A DNA stretch of 64,000 bases from Francisella halioticida (GTDB lineage Bacteria; Pseudomonadota; Gammaproteobacteria; Francisellales; Francisellaceae): positions 1,922,001 through 1,986,000 of the forward strand of contig NZ_CP022132.1 in assembly GCF_002211785.1 (NCBI RefSeq), given 5' to 3'. Below are positions 28,784 through 39,794 of the stretch, one piece after another (within the stretch, counting starts at the first letter, position 1; each line of letters opens with the position of its first letter). The notes beneath the pieces were generated by a model, which was given only the letters and a program-made list of their open reading frames with translations, was not told the origin of the DNA and did no database searches. The position numbers were made by a program, and so were the translations under genes.

Positions 28784-29861
28784 CTGACATTGTTGCTAAA
28801 AGATCTGCTTGATACTCTAAAACTAAAGGTTGGATAATACTATCTAAACTACCCTCTACAACTTCATCAAGCTTATAAAGAGTCAAATTTATACGATGAT
28901 CTGTAACTCTACCTTGTGGGTAATTATAAGTTCTAATTCTCTCAGACCTATCACCGCTTCCGACTAAATTTTTACGTGTATCAGACTGCTCTTTTTGTTG
29001 CTTATCTATCTCTGCCTGAAGTAGTCTTGACTTTAACATTGACATTGCTGCGGCACGGTTTTTATGTTGAGATCTTTGGTCTTGGCACTCTACAACAACA
29101 CCCGTTGGAATATGTGTAATCCTAATCGCTGAATCAGTTTTGTTAACGTGCTGCCCACCTGCACCAGAAGCTCTAAAAGTATCAACCTTTAGATCTGCTG
29201 GGTTTAGATCAATTCCTTCTACCTCATCAACTTCTGGCATAACTGCAACAGTACAAGCTGATGTATGTACCCTACCCTGAGACTCCGTTGCCGGTACACG
29301 CTGTACTCTATGAGCACCAGATTCAAATTTTAACTGTGAATATGCCCCTTCACCGTTAATTTTTGAAATAATTTCTTTATATCCACCATGTTCACCTTCA
29401 CTGGCTGAAATCACTTCAACTTTCCAACCTCTTTGCTCTGCATACCTAGAATACATCTTAAATAAATCACCAGAAAATATCGAAGCCTCATCGCCTCCAG
29501 TACCAGCTCTAATCTCTAAGAAAACATTAGCATCATCGTTAGGATCACGAGGTAACAAAAGGACCTGTAACTCTGCCTCAAGATTCTCTATAATTTCATT
29601 TGCTAATTTAAGCTCTTCTTTTGCCATTTCAACAAGCTCAGCATCTTTTTCACTAAGCATTTCTTGAGCTGCTTCTTTATCTTCTTGGGCTTGAGAATAA
29701 TCTTTAAATGCTTTTACTATTGGCTCTAGATGTGAATATTCTCTTGATAAATCTCTAAATTTATTTTGATCTGAAATAATATCAGCATCACTTAGTAAGG
29801 CACCTACTTCTTCATGCCTTTCAATCAAACTTTGTAATTTTGCTTTAATTGAATCTTTCAT
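28776..29861 (-). CDS. prfA: Peptide chain release factor 1
   Basis: This factor ends translation at UAA and UAG. The 361-residue protein has the codon-recognition tripeptide PAT ([15 protein letters not shown], near residue 187) and the peptidyl-hydrolysis GGQ in [15 protein letters not shown] (near residue 236). Acidic domain 1 is complete. It starts directly after the hemA stop, so translation is probably coupled. Confidence 0.97.
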   Translation of the reverse strand: MKDSIKAKLQSLIERHEEVGALLSDADIISDQNKFRDLSREYSHLEPIVKAFKDYSQAQEDKEAAQEMLSEKDAELVEMAKEELKLANEIIENLEAELQVLLLPRDPNDDANVFLEIRAGTGGDEASIFSGDLFKMYSRYAEQRGWKVEVISASEGEHGGYKEIISKINGEGAYSQLKFESGAHRVQRVPATESQGRVHTSACTVAVMPEVDEVEGIDLNPADLKVDTFRASGAGGQHVNKTDSAIRITHIPTGVVVECQDQRSQHKNRAAAMSMLKSRLLQAEIDKQQKEQSDTRKNLVGSGDRSERIRTYNYPQGRVTDHRINLTLYKLDEVVEGSLDSIIQPLVLEYQADLLATMSDE

Positions 29862-31106
29862 TTATTTTTCCACATTTAAACCAAACATACGTTTCATACA
29901 TACAAGACAATCACTCCTGCCTTGCTTAGAAGCTTCTTTCATACCCATCACAGGATAGTGCAAAACTTTCCTCTTAATTTCATAGGCAAATCTTTTTATA
30001 ATTTCTTCAGCATCTTTGCCATTTCTAATCTTAGCTAAACTTTTCTCTAAAGAAAAATCAACTAAACCGTCAGCCTTATCAAAAAGCTCTTTGATAGCAC
30101 TATTTGATATAATTGCTTTTTCTTTTTCTAAATATTCTTCTAGTGATTTGACAATAATCTTTTCTGATCGAGAACTCTCATGCTTTCTTTTATCTTTATT
30201 ATCAGCAATCACCGCATTAATATCATCAACACAGTAATAAACATTTTCACCTATCTCTCCTAGCTTAGGATCCAAGGCTTGAGGTATTGAGATATCTATA
30301 AAAATTCTTGGCTTAATATCAATATCATCTACTGAGATCATATAATCTTTCGCATTTACAGCTGTAATTATAATATCTGCTTTTTCTACTAGTCTTTCTA
30401 AATCTGCCAACGAATGTGAGCTTGCACCTCTAAAAGCAGAGGTAATTCTCTCTGCTTTTTCAATAGTCCTATTAGCTAGCATAATTTGCTTTGGTGCTAG
30501 AGCTGTAACATGCCTAAATAATAATTCCCCTGTTTGTCCAGCACCAATAATAAGTACATTTTTTGTCGAGATATTATCTAATTGTTTTTTAGCTAAAGTA
30601 ATTGCTGAAAAAGCAACCGAAACTGGGCAGTGTCCAATTCTAGTTTCACTACGTACTTTTTTTGCAGTTGCAAAAACTTTCTGGAAGACTCTATCTAGTT
30701 CCTTACCTAATGCATGATTTTTCTTACTTAAAGTATATGAATCTTTAACTTGCCCTAATATTTGTGGCTCGCCTAAAACCATTGATTCTAAGCCACATGC
30801 AAGTTTCATAAGATGCATAATAACTTCGGTACCTTGCCTTAGTTTAAGATAATCTTTTATCGTATATTGAGGGTTTCTAACATATCCTTGCCACCATAAC
30901 AAAACATCATCAACTACTCTCAGATCTGATATTTCTAGGTATATTTCTGTGCGGTTGCATGTCGACAGAATAACCGCATGAATGACATTATCTATAGCAA
31001 GTATTGATCTATATAACATAGATACATCTAAACCAGAGAGTGCAAACTCACTACGGGCCTCTATTGGAGACTTCTTATAATCAATTGCTAAAGATATTAA
31101 TGCCAT
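29862..31106 (-). CDS. hemA: Glutamyl-tRNA reductase
   Basis: This enzyme carries out the first committed step of tetrapyrrole synthesis, reducing glutamyl-tRNA to glutamate-1-semialdehyde with NADPH. The 414-residue protein shows the catalytic STCNRTEIY with Cys near residue 50, VLGEPQILGQVK, and the NADPH site VLIIGAGQTGE. It is the first gene of hemA-prfA-prmC, divergent from yfgM across 164 bases that should hold both promoters. Confidence 0.97.
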   Translation of the reverse strand: MALISLAIDYKKSPIEARSEFALSGLDVSMLYRSILAIDNVIHAVILSTCNRTEIYLEISDLRVVDDVLLWWQGYVRNPQYTIKDYLKLRQGTEVIMHLMKLACGLESMVLGEPQILGQVKDSYTLSKKNHALGKELDRVFQKVFATAKKVRSETRIGHCPVSVAFSAITLAKKQLDNISTKNVLIIGAGQTGELLFRHVTALAPKQIMLANRTIEKAERITSAFRGASSHSLADLERLVEKADIIITAVNAKDYMISVDDIDIKPRIFIDISIPQALDPKLGEIGENVYYCVDDINAVIADNKDKRKHESSRSEKIIVKSLEEYLEKEKAIISNSAIKELFDKADGLVDFSLEKSLAKIRNGKDAEEIIKRFAYEIKRKVLHYPVMGMKEASKQGRSDCLVCMKRMFGLNVEK

Positions 31107-31270
31107 ATTAAAAATAAAAACGTATTACAAATAATTAACTTAGAAAAACGAAGGTTTATTTTAGCATAAAAGTATTAGACATTACATTCTAATCTGATTA
31201 ATAAACTTAGAACGTTTACTACTTTTATGTTAAGATGTTGTAAAATTTATTGAAAAAATAAATCATAAAT

Positions 31271-31912
31271 ATGAGTATTAAAGGTTTAACTAAAAAACAA
31301 AACCAAACATTCTACACAATAATTGGGATAGTTATTGTAGCAATGATATGCATAATAATATTCCAGCTTTATAACTCAAACAATCACAAAAAAATTTTAG
31401 AAGCATCCAATGCTTATCAAAAAGCTTTAATTGCTAGCGAAAATCTAGATGTAACGTCAGGTACAAAAATATCTAAATTTACATCAGTTGTAAATCAGTA
31501 CCCAAATACTAGCTTTGGTATATTTGCTAGCTGGCAGTTAGCAGATTTGTATATAACCCCAACGAAATTAGATACTAGTAATTTCAATATGAATATCACA
31601 AATCTACCAAAAGCGATAAAAGTACTAAAACAAAGTATCAAAGACAATCCTGATAATAGTTTGACTAACGTTACTAAAACTAGACTTGCTAGTCTTTACA
31701 TTGCATCTAAACAGTCAGACCAAGCAATAAAAACTTTACAAAGCTTAGGAGCATTAAACAATAAAGCTTATCCTTTGGTGCTTTTAGGTCAAGCGTATCA
31801 TCAAAAGAATGATAAAACTAAAGCTCTAGGTGCTTGGCATAAAGCTCTGCAAGACCCAACTAGCTCTGCTAAATTTAAACAAGTAATTACTCAACTAATA
31901 AATAACTACTAA
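31271..31912 (+). CDS. yfgM: YfgM-like tetratricopeptide membrane protein
   Basis: This single-pass inner-membrane protein (hydrophobic segment about residues 15-35) has a periplasmic helical-repeat domain. In E. coli YfgM associates with SecYEG and PpiD and helps periplasmic chaperone traffic. Typical YfgM features are the FGIFASWQLADLY repeat segment and ALVLLGQAYHQK-like TPR helices near the C terminus. It lies 10 bases before bamB, the usual pairing. Confidence 0.85.
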   Translation: MSIKGLTKKQNQTFYTIIGIVIVAMICIIIFQLYNSNNHKKILEASNAYQKALIASENLDVTSGTKISKFTSVVNQYPNTSFGIFASWQLADLYITPTKLDTSNFNMNITNLPKAIKVLKQSIKDNPDNSLTNVTKTRLASLYIASKQSDQAIKTLQSLGALNNKAYPLVLLGQAYHQKNDKTKALGAWHKALQDPTSSAKFKQVITQLINNY

Positions 31913-31922
31913 ATTAGAAACA

Positions 31923-33284
31923 ATGAAAAAATCCTATTTTTTAACAATACCCCTACTATTGTCCTTTTTAATAGCTAGTTGTTCTAAAAGTAATGTACCG
32001 CCTCCAACTCCTCTTAATGAGAAGCCACCTAAACAAGTTCATATAAAAGTAAAATGGAAAGAAACCACTGGCAATGGTGATAATGGTTTAGGCAACTACA
32101 ATTTAGCGCCAACATATTCAGATGGTATAGCATTTGTTCCTAATGAAAATGGTATGGTATATGCCTTATCAATGAAAAATGGTGATGTAATATGGAAAAA
32201 AAATACTAATTCAAGCTTATCTGCTGAACCAAACACTATCGCAAATTCTGTAATTTTTGGTTCAATTAAGGGCAAAATTACCGCCTTAGATGCTAAAACT
32301 GGTAAAATTCTGTGGCTTAGTCAAGCTCCAAGTAGTCTATTTGCTCAGCCAACTGTTTATAGCAACTACATTTATACTCATACTCATGATGGCTCTGTTT
32401 CAGCTTTTGATGCCAGAAATGGAACAAAAGAGTGGGGAGCCTCAAACAACATCCCAGAATTAACTCTACCTGGAAACTCTTCTCCTATCGTACTAAATGA
32501 TACAGTAATGATAGGATCTGCTTTTGGTACTGTTATTGGTTTTACAGTTAAAAATGGTGATAAAACTATTAATATACCAATAGCTATTGCTCACGGATCA
32601 TCTCCAGCAGATAAAATGGTTGATATAACTGCAAATCCAATGCTGTATCAGCATTATTTAATCTTTGCAGCATTTCAAGGGGCTATAGTAGCTCTAGATA
32701 AAGATTCTGGAAAAATGCTATGGGCGAAAAAAGCATCTATAATCAGTAACATGGCTATTGATAATAATGTTATTTTTACAACTCAAGCAGATAGTGAACT
32801 TAAAGCATATAACATCCAAAATGGTGAAACAGTTTGGACTCAAGATACACTAAAATGGCGTAAGATAACTGCTCCAGTATATTACAAAGGTTTAATAGTT
32901 GTAGCTGACTATCAAGGATATCTACACTTTTTTAGTTCACTAAATGGTGAATACCTTGGCAGATATAAACTCACACCAACACCTACATTACTTCCAAATA
33001 CAGGAATCTCTGCTCAATTAATACCAACAAAAGAGGGAATTCTTATTGAAGCTGAAGATGGTACAACTTACTTAGTTGATGCTTATAGTGATAAAGTTAT
33101 ATATGAAAGTATTCTCGGCGACTATAAAGTTGATAAGGGCAATAATGTTAATCATATTAATCCATCAATTAAACCGACTGCTATAGCAGAAGCAATTAAA
33201 AAATCTAAAAAAGAAGATGCAAAAGGCTTAAAAGTTAATATAATAATAGGAGACTTTAGTAAAGGTAAATCTGCTAATGTATAA
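31923..33284 (+). CDS. bamB: Outer membrane assembly lipoprotein BamB
   Basis: This is part of the BAM complex that inserts beta-barrel proteins into the outer membrane. A signal peptide with lipobox LIASC (Cys at residue 20) is followed by PQQ-type beta-propeller blades: repeated VYALSMKNGDVIWKK, ITALDAKTGKILWLS, IVALDKDSGKMLWAK and LKAYNIQNGETVWT. At 453 residues it is longer than E. coli BamB because of a Lys-rich tail of about 60 residues. It overlaps the next gene by 8 bases. Confidence 0.95.
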   Translation: MKKSYFLTIPLLLSFLIASCSKSNVPPPTPLNEKPPKQVHIKVKWKETTGNGDNGLGNYNLAPTYSDGIAFVPNENGMVYALSMKNGDVIWKKNTNSSLSAEPNTIANSVIFGSIKGKITALDAKTGKILWLSQAPSSLFAQPTVYSNYIYTHTHDGSVSAFDARNGTKEWGASNNIPELTLPGNSSPIVLNDTVMIGSAFGTVIGFTVKNGDKTINIPIAIAHGSSPADKMVDITANPMLYQHYLIFAAFQGAIVALDKDSGKMLWAKKASIISNMAIDNNVIFTTQADSELKAYNIQNGETVWTQDTLKWRKITAPVYYKGLIVVADYQGYLHFFSSLNGEYLGRYKLTPTPTLLPNTGISAQLIPTKEGILIEAEDGTTYLVDAYSDKVIYESILGDYKVDKGNNVNHINPSIKPTAIAEAIKKSKKEDAKGLKVNIIIGDFSKGKSANV

Positions 33285-34458
33285 AGGTATAAGACCATCA
33301 ATATTCATTTTAATCTTAATGGTTTCTCTAGGACCGTTTGGCGATACTATCTACGCTCCGGCACTACCTGAGTTAAAGAAAATTCTTAGTACTGATTACC
33401 CTCACGTTCAACTTACAATAACCTCATACTTACTAGGTTACTCTATTAGCCAAATTTTATACGGTCCTTTCTCTGATAGATTTGGACGTAAACCAATAAT
33501 GCTAATTGGGTCATGCTTTTTTATAATTAGCTCGATAATATGCTTATTTAGTGATCATATTGATACCTTAATATATGCTCGACTTCTACAAGGTTTTGGG
33601 GCTGCTGCTGGGGGGGTTATTGCCACTGTTGCTGTTAAAGATGCCTTTAAGATCAGCGAGCAAGGAGCAATATTTGCTATTATGAATATAGCATTTGCAT
33701 TAGCTCCTGCATTTGGAGCTATACTTGGTGTGTTTTTAAGCCCATCACTAATATTTTGGGTATTACTGATTGCAGCAAGTCTGCTTTTTATGAAAGTTGC
33801 TATATTTTTCCCTGAAACAATTAGAGAAAAAAACTTTGAAGCTTTAACAATAAAATCTCTATTTAAAAATTATTTCTCATTATTTAAAGATCACCAATTC
33901 TTTTTTGCCACTTTTGTATTAGGTCTAAATATCAGTATCATATATGCTTGTCTTGTAACCGCACCGGATATATTTGTAAATATATTAAAACTAGAAAAAT
34001 CAAACTTTTTATACTTACTTACTTTAATGGTTATTGCTGTTGTCTCAGGCTCTATTGTTTGCTCAAAACTTAGTCATATAATAGCTTATAAGTATCTTAT
34101 TAATTTTGGTATGGCTTGTACTTTAGTCTCAGGAGTTTTACTAGTTTATGCATTTAAAAAACTTACTGGGTTAGAATTATCTCTAGCTTTAACAGCTATA
34201 CTATCGCTAACGTTTGTAGGAGTATCTTTTAGCGTACCTTTACTAACTCCTATAGCTTTAGAAAATTTCACTACAACTGCTGGAGCTGCCTCATCGATAA
34301 TGGGCTTTATGCAAATGGGAATTGCTTCAATTACAACAGCAATTATGAGTCAAATTAATCTAGGAAGTGAATTTACACTATCGCTTGCATTTATACTGTT
34401 ACCTTTAATTGGACTTATAGTATTTCTACCTTATAGCTGCTACTTCTTAAGGAAATAG
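33277..34458 (+). CDS. Bcr/CflA-type MFS drug efflux transporter
   Basis: This 393-residue, 12-segment transporter is closest in pattern to Bcr/CflA: DTIYAPALPELKKIL in TM1, GPFSDRFGRKPIML in the TM2-3 loop, RLLQGFGAAAGGV in TM4 and APAFGAILGVF in TM5. It begins inside the end of bamB, so the two are translationally linked. The substrate is unknown. Confidence 0.88.
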   Translation: MYKGIRPSIFILILMVSLGPFGDTIYAPALPELKKILSTDYPHVQLTITSYLLGYSISQILYGPFSDRFGRKPIMLIGSCFFIISSIICLFSDHIDTLIYARLLQGFGAAAGGVIATVAVKDAFKISEQGAIFAIMNIAFALAPAFGAILGVFLSPSLIFWVLLIAASLLFMKVAIFFPETIREKNFEALTIKSLFKNYFSLFKDHQFFFATFVLGLNISIIYACLVTAPDIFVNILKLEKSNFLYLLTLMVIAVVSGSIVCSKLSHIIAYKYLINFGMACTLVSGVLLVYAFKKLTGLELSLALTAILSLTFVGVSFSVPLLTPIALENFTTTAGAASSIMGFMQMGIASITTAIMSQINLGSEFTLSLAFILLPLIGLIVFLPYSCYFLRK

Positions 34459-34548
34459 CTACTAACACTTTACTAAGCTTACGAATTAAGCATATTATGT
34501 GATAAAATTTCCTTTAATAAATATAATTTATCAATCTAATTAATATTA

Positions 34549-36432
34549 ATGCAAAACTATAATGCTAAATCAATTGAAGTACTAACTGGCCTTGACCCTG
34601 TCAAAAAAAGACCAGGAATGTACACTAATACAGAAAACCCTAACCATCTAATACAAGAAATTATAGATAATAGCGTTGATGAAGTTTTAGCGGGCTTTGC
34701 CAACAAAATAGACATCATTCTTTATGAAGATAATAGTGTCGAAATCTCTGATAATGGTCGCGGAATGCCTGTAGATATCCATCCAGAGCATAAGATGTCA
34801 GGAATTGAACTTATTATGACTAAGCTCCACTCGGGTGGTAAATTTAGCAATAAGAACTATACTCACTCTGGAGGTCTTCATGGCGTTGGTGTTTCTGTTG
34901 TTAATGCATTATCAAGTAAGCTTGAAGCTGACATTAAAAGAGATGGTAAACTTTATCATGTAGTATTTGAAAATGGTTTTAAAACTAAAGATTTAGAAAT
35001 TATTGATACCGTTGGTAAAAAAAATACTGGCACAAAAATTAGATTTTGGCCAAATAATAAATATTTTGATGATATAAAGATAAATCTTAAAGCTCTAAAA
35101 AATTTACTTGAGGCAAAGGCAATTCTTTGTAAAGCTCTTACAATCAAATATTCAAATGAAGTTAAAAAAGAAAAGTTAGCATGGCATTTTGAAGATGGGC
35201 TTAAGGACTATTTAGATCATAAGCTAGAATCTAGTACTCTTCCAAACAAACCTTTTATGATAGATAATTTTTCAAATGGAGAATCTTTTTTAGATGCCGT
35301 TTTTTGCTGGTGTGAAACTCCTTCTGAAGTTATAAAAAACAGTTATGTTAATTTAATTCCGACACCTCAAGATGGAACTCATGTCACAGGTCTTAAAAAC
35401 GGTATCTATGACGCTGTAAAAACATATATAGAAAAAAACTCTCTTAGCATTAAAAATATAAGAATTACAGCAAATGACTCATTTGCTCAATTAAACTATG
35501 TTATATCATTAAAAATAACAAACCCACAGTTTGCCGGCCAAACTAAAGAAAAGCTATCTAATAAAGATGTAACTGCATTTGTTGCAACAACAATAAAAGA
35601 TCTACTAACAATATGGCTTAACCAAAATACTGAAGAAGCTCACCAAATAATAGAGAATATCAATAGTATTGCTCAAAAACGTATTAATGCAGATAAAAAA
35701 ACTGCTCGCAAACGCATAATGAATACATCTATTCGCTTACCTGGGAAACTAACAGATTGTATTAGCTCAGATGTAAGCTCAACTGAAATTTTTATTGTAG
35801 AAGGAGACTCAGCAGGCGGTTCTGCAAAACAAGCTCGTAATAAAAATTTTCAGGCAGTGATGCCTCTTAAAGGTAAAATTTTAAATAGTTGGGAACTTGA
35901 TGCTAATACTATTATGAATTCCCAAGAGGTTCATAATATAGCTACAGCGATAGGTGTTGATCCTGATAGTGATGATATATCTGGACTTAGATATAACAAA
36001 ATATGTATTCTTGCAGATGCTGATTCTGATGGATTGCACATTGCTACGTTATTATGTGCAATGTTTCTAAAGCATTTTAGAAAACTTATTGAAAATGGCC
36101 ATATTTATATAGCTCAACCACCTTTATTTAGAGTTGATATTGGTAAAAATACCTTTTATGCATTAGATGAGGGCGAAAAAGAAACTATTTTAGCAGAAAA
36201 CTCTAAATTATCAGGCAAAATTAACATCATGCGTTTTAAAGGTCTTGGAGAGATGAATCCTATACAGCTACGTGAATCAGCTATGGATGTATCATCCAGA
36301 AGATTATTACAACTAACTATATCCGATATTTACGATGACAGTGAGATGTTAGATAAGCTGTTAGCTAAAAAAAGGTCTAAAGATCGTCGAGATTGGCTAG
36401 AAAACTATGGTGATAGAGCTCAAACTTATTAA
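34549..36432 (+). CDS. parE: DNA topoisomerase IV subunit B
   Basis: This is the ATPase subunit of topoisomerase IV, which separates replicated chromosomes. The GHKL ATP site is visible in EIIDNSVDEVLAG, DNGRGMPVD and SGGLHGVGVSVVNAL. The TOPRIM domain has EGDSAGGSAKQARN and DADSDGLHI. The length of 627 fits ParE and not the longer GyrB (about 800), and the C terminus lacks the GyrB insert. It stands alone; IS-A copy 3 lies 40 bases downstream. Confidence 0.95.
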   Translation: MQNYNAKSIEVLTGLDPVKKRPGMYTNTENPNHLIQEIIDNSVDEVLAGFANKIDIILYEDNSVEISDNGRGMPVDIHPEHKMSGIELIMTKLHSGGKFSNKNYTHSGGLHGVGVSVVNALSSKLEADIKRDGKLYHVVFENGFKTKDLEIIDTVGKKNTGTKIRFWPNNKYFDDIKINLKALKNLLEAKAILCKALTIKYSNEVKKEKLAWHFEDGLKDYLDHKLESSTLPNKPFMIDNFSNGESFLDAVFCWCETPSEVIKNSYVNLIPTPQDGTHVTGLKNGIYDAVKTYIEKNSLSIKNIRITANDSFAQLNYVISLKITNPQFAGQTKEKLSNKDVTAFVATTIKDLLTIWLNQNTEEAHQIIENINSIAQKRINADKKTARKRIMNTSIRLPGKLTDCISSDVSSTEIFIVEGDSAGGSAKQARNKNFQAVMPLKGKILNSWELDANTIMNSQEVHNIATAIGVDPDSDDISGLRYNKICILADADSDGLHIATLLCAMFLKHFRKLIENGHIYIAQPPLFRVDIGKNTFYALDEGEKETILAENSKLSGKINIMRFKGLGEMNPIQLRESAMDVSSRRLLQLTISDIYDDSEMLDKLLAKKRSKDRRDWLENYGDRAQTY

Positions 36433-36472
36433 ATCTTTTCATATTCTAGTTTTAAATTTGTGGTAATTAAGT

Positions 36473-37767
36473 ATACTACCCCAATAAATTAAACAATATT
36501 TTTAATTATTTAGTTCCCATCTAAGCCGCCCGTTTTTCCAATAAGTTATCGTAATAAAATTCCATAGGTTTTTTATAATTGATAGACTCATGAAATCTTC
36601 TATTATTATAAAAATCTATATAATCATCCACATCGTTTCTTAGTTCAACAATGCCAGGATATTGATTTAAATAAAATCTCTCACATTTAGCACTTCTCCA
36701 AAATCTTTCGATGCAAATGTTATCAGTTGCTCTACCTTTACCATCCATAGATATAGTAATTTTTTTATCCAATAATGTTTGGATATGAATGTTAGATGTG
36801 TACTGGCTACCTTGATCAGTGTTAAATATTTCTGGTACTCCATATTTATACAGAGCTTCATTTAAAACTTTCATAACTAAACTACTATCCATAGTGTTGG
36901 ATATCTCCCAACTTAGTACAGCCTTAGAGTACCAATCAATAATAGCTGCCATATAAACTGTGCCAGCATCAGTCTTAATATATGTAATATCTGTAGACCA
37001 AACTTGATTAGGTCTCAATATGCTTAAACCTTTTAGTTTGTAACTATAAATAGCATGCTCTTTGTTAGGTTCAGATAAGTTTAAGTTTGGTTTTTTCACC
37101 GCCAATATAGCTTTGATGCCTAACTCTTTACGATACTTTTGTACTGTGTTCTCACAGATGCTAAACCCATCTTCTATTAATTGCTTATGAGCTTTTATAT
37201 AGCCGTAGCAGGGAATCTCCTCATGTATCTGTATAAGCTTTGCTTTTACTTCTTCTTTATGTTCGTTAACCACAGGCTTGTAATATAAACCAGCTCTAGA
37301 AACTTCTAATAAGAAACTTTGTTTTACAACAGATAATTTATGCTTAGGATCAATCATCGCTTTTCTATCAGATAATCCCAAGCTTACGAGCTTTCCCTCA
37401 AGAAATTCCTTCTCAATTGTTAGTTGTCCAACCTTCTTAGAATACTGATCTATCTTGGTTTGAAGCTTTGCATTGTCTTTTTTATATTGTGATACTGATT
37501 TGGATGGATCCATTGCCAACTCAGCATTTTCTAAAAAGGCTGTTTTTCAATTATTTATGTTTTTGGGCGTAATATTATATTTTACTGATAACTGTGTGAT
37601 TGTTTGATCTTTCCCCAATACTTCCAAGACAACTTTAGTCTTAAATTCAACGGTATATATTTTTCTCTTATTACTCATTTACATTTATCCTAAATTGCTC
37701 ATTTATAGTTTAGCTACTTTAGGAACTAAATTCTCAAAATTGTTGTTAAAATTTCATGGGGTATTAT
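36473..37767 (-). mobile_element. IS-A copy 3
   Basis: This is a complete 1,295-bp element bounded by ATACTACCCC at 36473 and GGGGTATTAT ending at 37767. It inserted in the non-coding stretch after parE. No target duplication is apparent. Confidence 0.92.
36521..37678 (-). pseudogene. IS-A transposase with in-frame TGA
   Basis: The frame starts at 37678 with SNKRKIYTVEFKTKVV and is interrupted by TGA at 37547-37549, the same codon as in copies 1 and 2. It is then open from 37546 to 36521 with a complete DDE core. The 332-residue downstream protein is identical to copy 2 as far as I can read. As in copy 1 but not copy 2, residue 22 is Gly rather than Arg. Confidence 0.8.
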
Positions 37768-38077
37768 ATATAGACCACTAAAATAAGTGTTGTAGCATAT
37801 TCTAATAAAGTAATTCTTTATGGCTTTTATTAAATTATTCGCATTCATAAATAATGTTCTAAGTTTTCTATAACTTCTATCTCATGACTATAAAACCTAT
37901 TATTCACATTAGAAAGCCTTTGCATATTAGAACGAATTAAGAAAATGAAATTTAGAAATTACTTCAAGTTACTGAAAAATAAGAATTAAAAAAGTTATTT
38001 ACAAACATCTATAAAAAAATTTAAATGTGGTTTCAATTTTATAAAAAATGGTACATCCAAAGGTGTTTAGACCAAAT
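37768..38077. other. Intergenic stretch without recognised feature
   Basis: About 310 AT-rich bases lie between IS-A copy 3 and the stop of the peptide transporter gene. I see no convincing frame, RNA gene or terminator in it. Confidence 0.5.
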
Positions 38078-39598
38078 TTAGTGGCCTTTATCTAGAAGAA
38101 AATCATCATTTGGGTTATGTAAATTCTCATTAACATATGCCCGAGTACTTTCAATAATTCTGTTTAACCAACCACGAGATACCCACATAATAATTGCAAC
38201 AACTGCTACAAATATACCTATTATCAAGAATACATGGCCATAAACAGCAATACTTTCAAGCTTAGTAAAATGTTCTCCTACAGGAGGGGCTGTTAATGCT
38301 CCAACACCACCACCAATAGGACCTGCAACCATTGTTGTTAAAGCCCACATCCCCAAAGCAAATCCACTCATTTTTCTAGGGAAAAGCTCAGCAACCATTG
38401 ATAATCCTAATGCTGAGATTAAAAGCTCACCTGTAGATTGTAACCAATAGCTAAGAACAAGCCACCAGCCTGAAACAACACCTGTAGTTGTAGTAAACTG
38501 AGGAAAATACAACACTAAAAATGCTAATGCGCAAAGAGTCATACCAAAACAAAATTTTGTTACATGTGTCCCAGGAATTTTTTTGTATAAAACAGACAGT
38601 ATTGGAGACATTATAATAATCACAAGAGGGTTAAGAACCTGCCACTGCTCTGGCTCTAAATTCATTCCAAGAAAATGAGTATCAACATTATTTACTGCAA
38701 AGAAGTTCAGCGATGTTGGCATTTGCTGATATAAAACGAAAAATATTATACCTTGAACAATAAGTATTAAAGCAACAATCATTCTTTTTTGTTCATGACT
38801 ATTTTGCTGGAAAAGTTTCATAAAAAAGTAAACTAATGCGCCTATTGTAATTGCTCCAACAATAACTCTACATAAATCTGTATGTTCCAAAATGTTACCT
38901 GTAATTAATATAGCTACAAAAGCCCCAACAATAACTACCAATAACCTAGAGTAACTTATTTTCTTTAAGCCAGCTTCTGTTGCTACATGCATAATTTTAG
39001 GATAGAAAAAAGTATAACTAAGTAATCCTAAAAACATACCAAAAGCAGATACAAAAAACGCATGCATATAACCATATTTTGCAGCAACAATAGGAGTAAT
39101 AATCATAGAAACAAAAGATCCAACATTAATTGCCATGTAATAAAGAGTCATTGCGCCATCTAAAGCTGGATCTCCTTTACTATACAGCTTTGATATAAGA
39201 GACGTTGGATTAGCTTTAAATAAACCACCACCAATAGCCACTCCAGCTAAAGAATACATTACTGCGGCTCTTTCGCTTATATCAAATATACCAGACAAAC
39301 TTGAAGATATACTTAAGCAAAAATATGATAATGCCAGAATTCCAGCACCTACAAAAATAGTTCTCTTAGCACCTAGATAGTTATCACCTATCCATCCACC
39401 AATCAATGGCCCTCCATATAAAAGAGCTGAAAAAGAACCAAAAATCAGCATTGCGTTAGCATCACTAAAGCCAAGATGTTTAGCAAAATATATTGCTAAA
39501 ATTGCTTGTAAACCATAATAACCAAAACGTTCCCATAACTCAAGAGTCCATAAAACCCAAAAAGGAGTTCTAATATTTTCTTTACTTATTTCCGACAT
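38078..39598 (-). CDS. Proton-dependent di/tripeptide transporter
   Basis: This inner-membrane POT/PTR-family symporter has 506 residues and about 14 hydrophobic segments as in bacterial Dtp proteins. The family signature ELWERFGYYGLQAIL is in TM1 (proton-coupling ExxER). GGWIGDNYLGAKRTI lies between TM2 and TM3, and FxxFYxxINxGS appears as TLYYMAINVGSFVS in TM5. It takes up short peptides, useful to a cytosolic intracellular pathogen. It has no close same-strand neighbour. Confidence 0.92.
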   Translation of the reverse strand: MSEISKENIRTPFWVLWTLELWERFGYYGLQAILAIYFAKHLGFSDANAMLIFGSFSALLYGGPLIGGWIGDNYLGAKRTIFVGAGILALSYFCLSISSSLSGIFDISERAAVMYSLAGVAIGGGLFKANPTSLISKLYSKGDPALDGAMTLYYMAINVGSFVSMIITPIVAAKYGYMHAFFVSAFGMFLGLLSYTFFYPKIMHVATEAGLKKISYSRLLVVIVGAFVAILITGNILEHTDLCRVIVGAITIGALVYFFMKLFQQNSHEQKRMIVALILIVQGIIFFVLYQQMPTSLNFFAVNNVDTHFLGMNLEPEQWQVLNPLVIIIMSPILSVLYKKIPGTHVTKFCFGMTLCALAFLVLYFPQFTTTTGVVSGWWLVLSYWLQSTGELLISALGLSMVAELFPRKMSGFALGMWALTTMVAGPIGGGVGALTAPPVGEHFTKLESIAVYGHVFLIIGIFVAVVAIIMWVSRGWLNRIIESTRAYVNENLHNPNDDFLLDKGH

Positions 39599-39794
39599 AT
39601 ATTAAGATTACCTCATACTTAAAATTGACAATACAAACTACTTCCCCACAAAAGAGAAAATAATAGCTCTCAACTTGATCATATACCAGGAAATTTTATA
39701 AATCTAGCATTTGAGTATTTCTTATCAAAAAAATTATAGCTTTATCACTATGTATACGATAAAACATTAATAAAGCTGAATAAAGAGTAAAGTT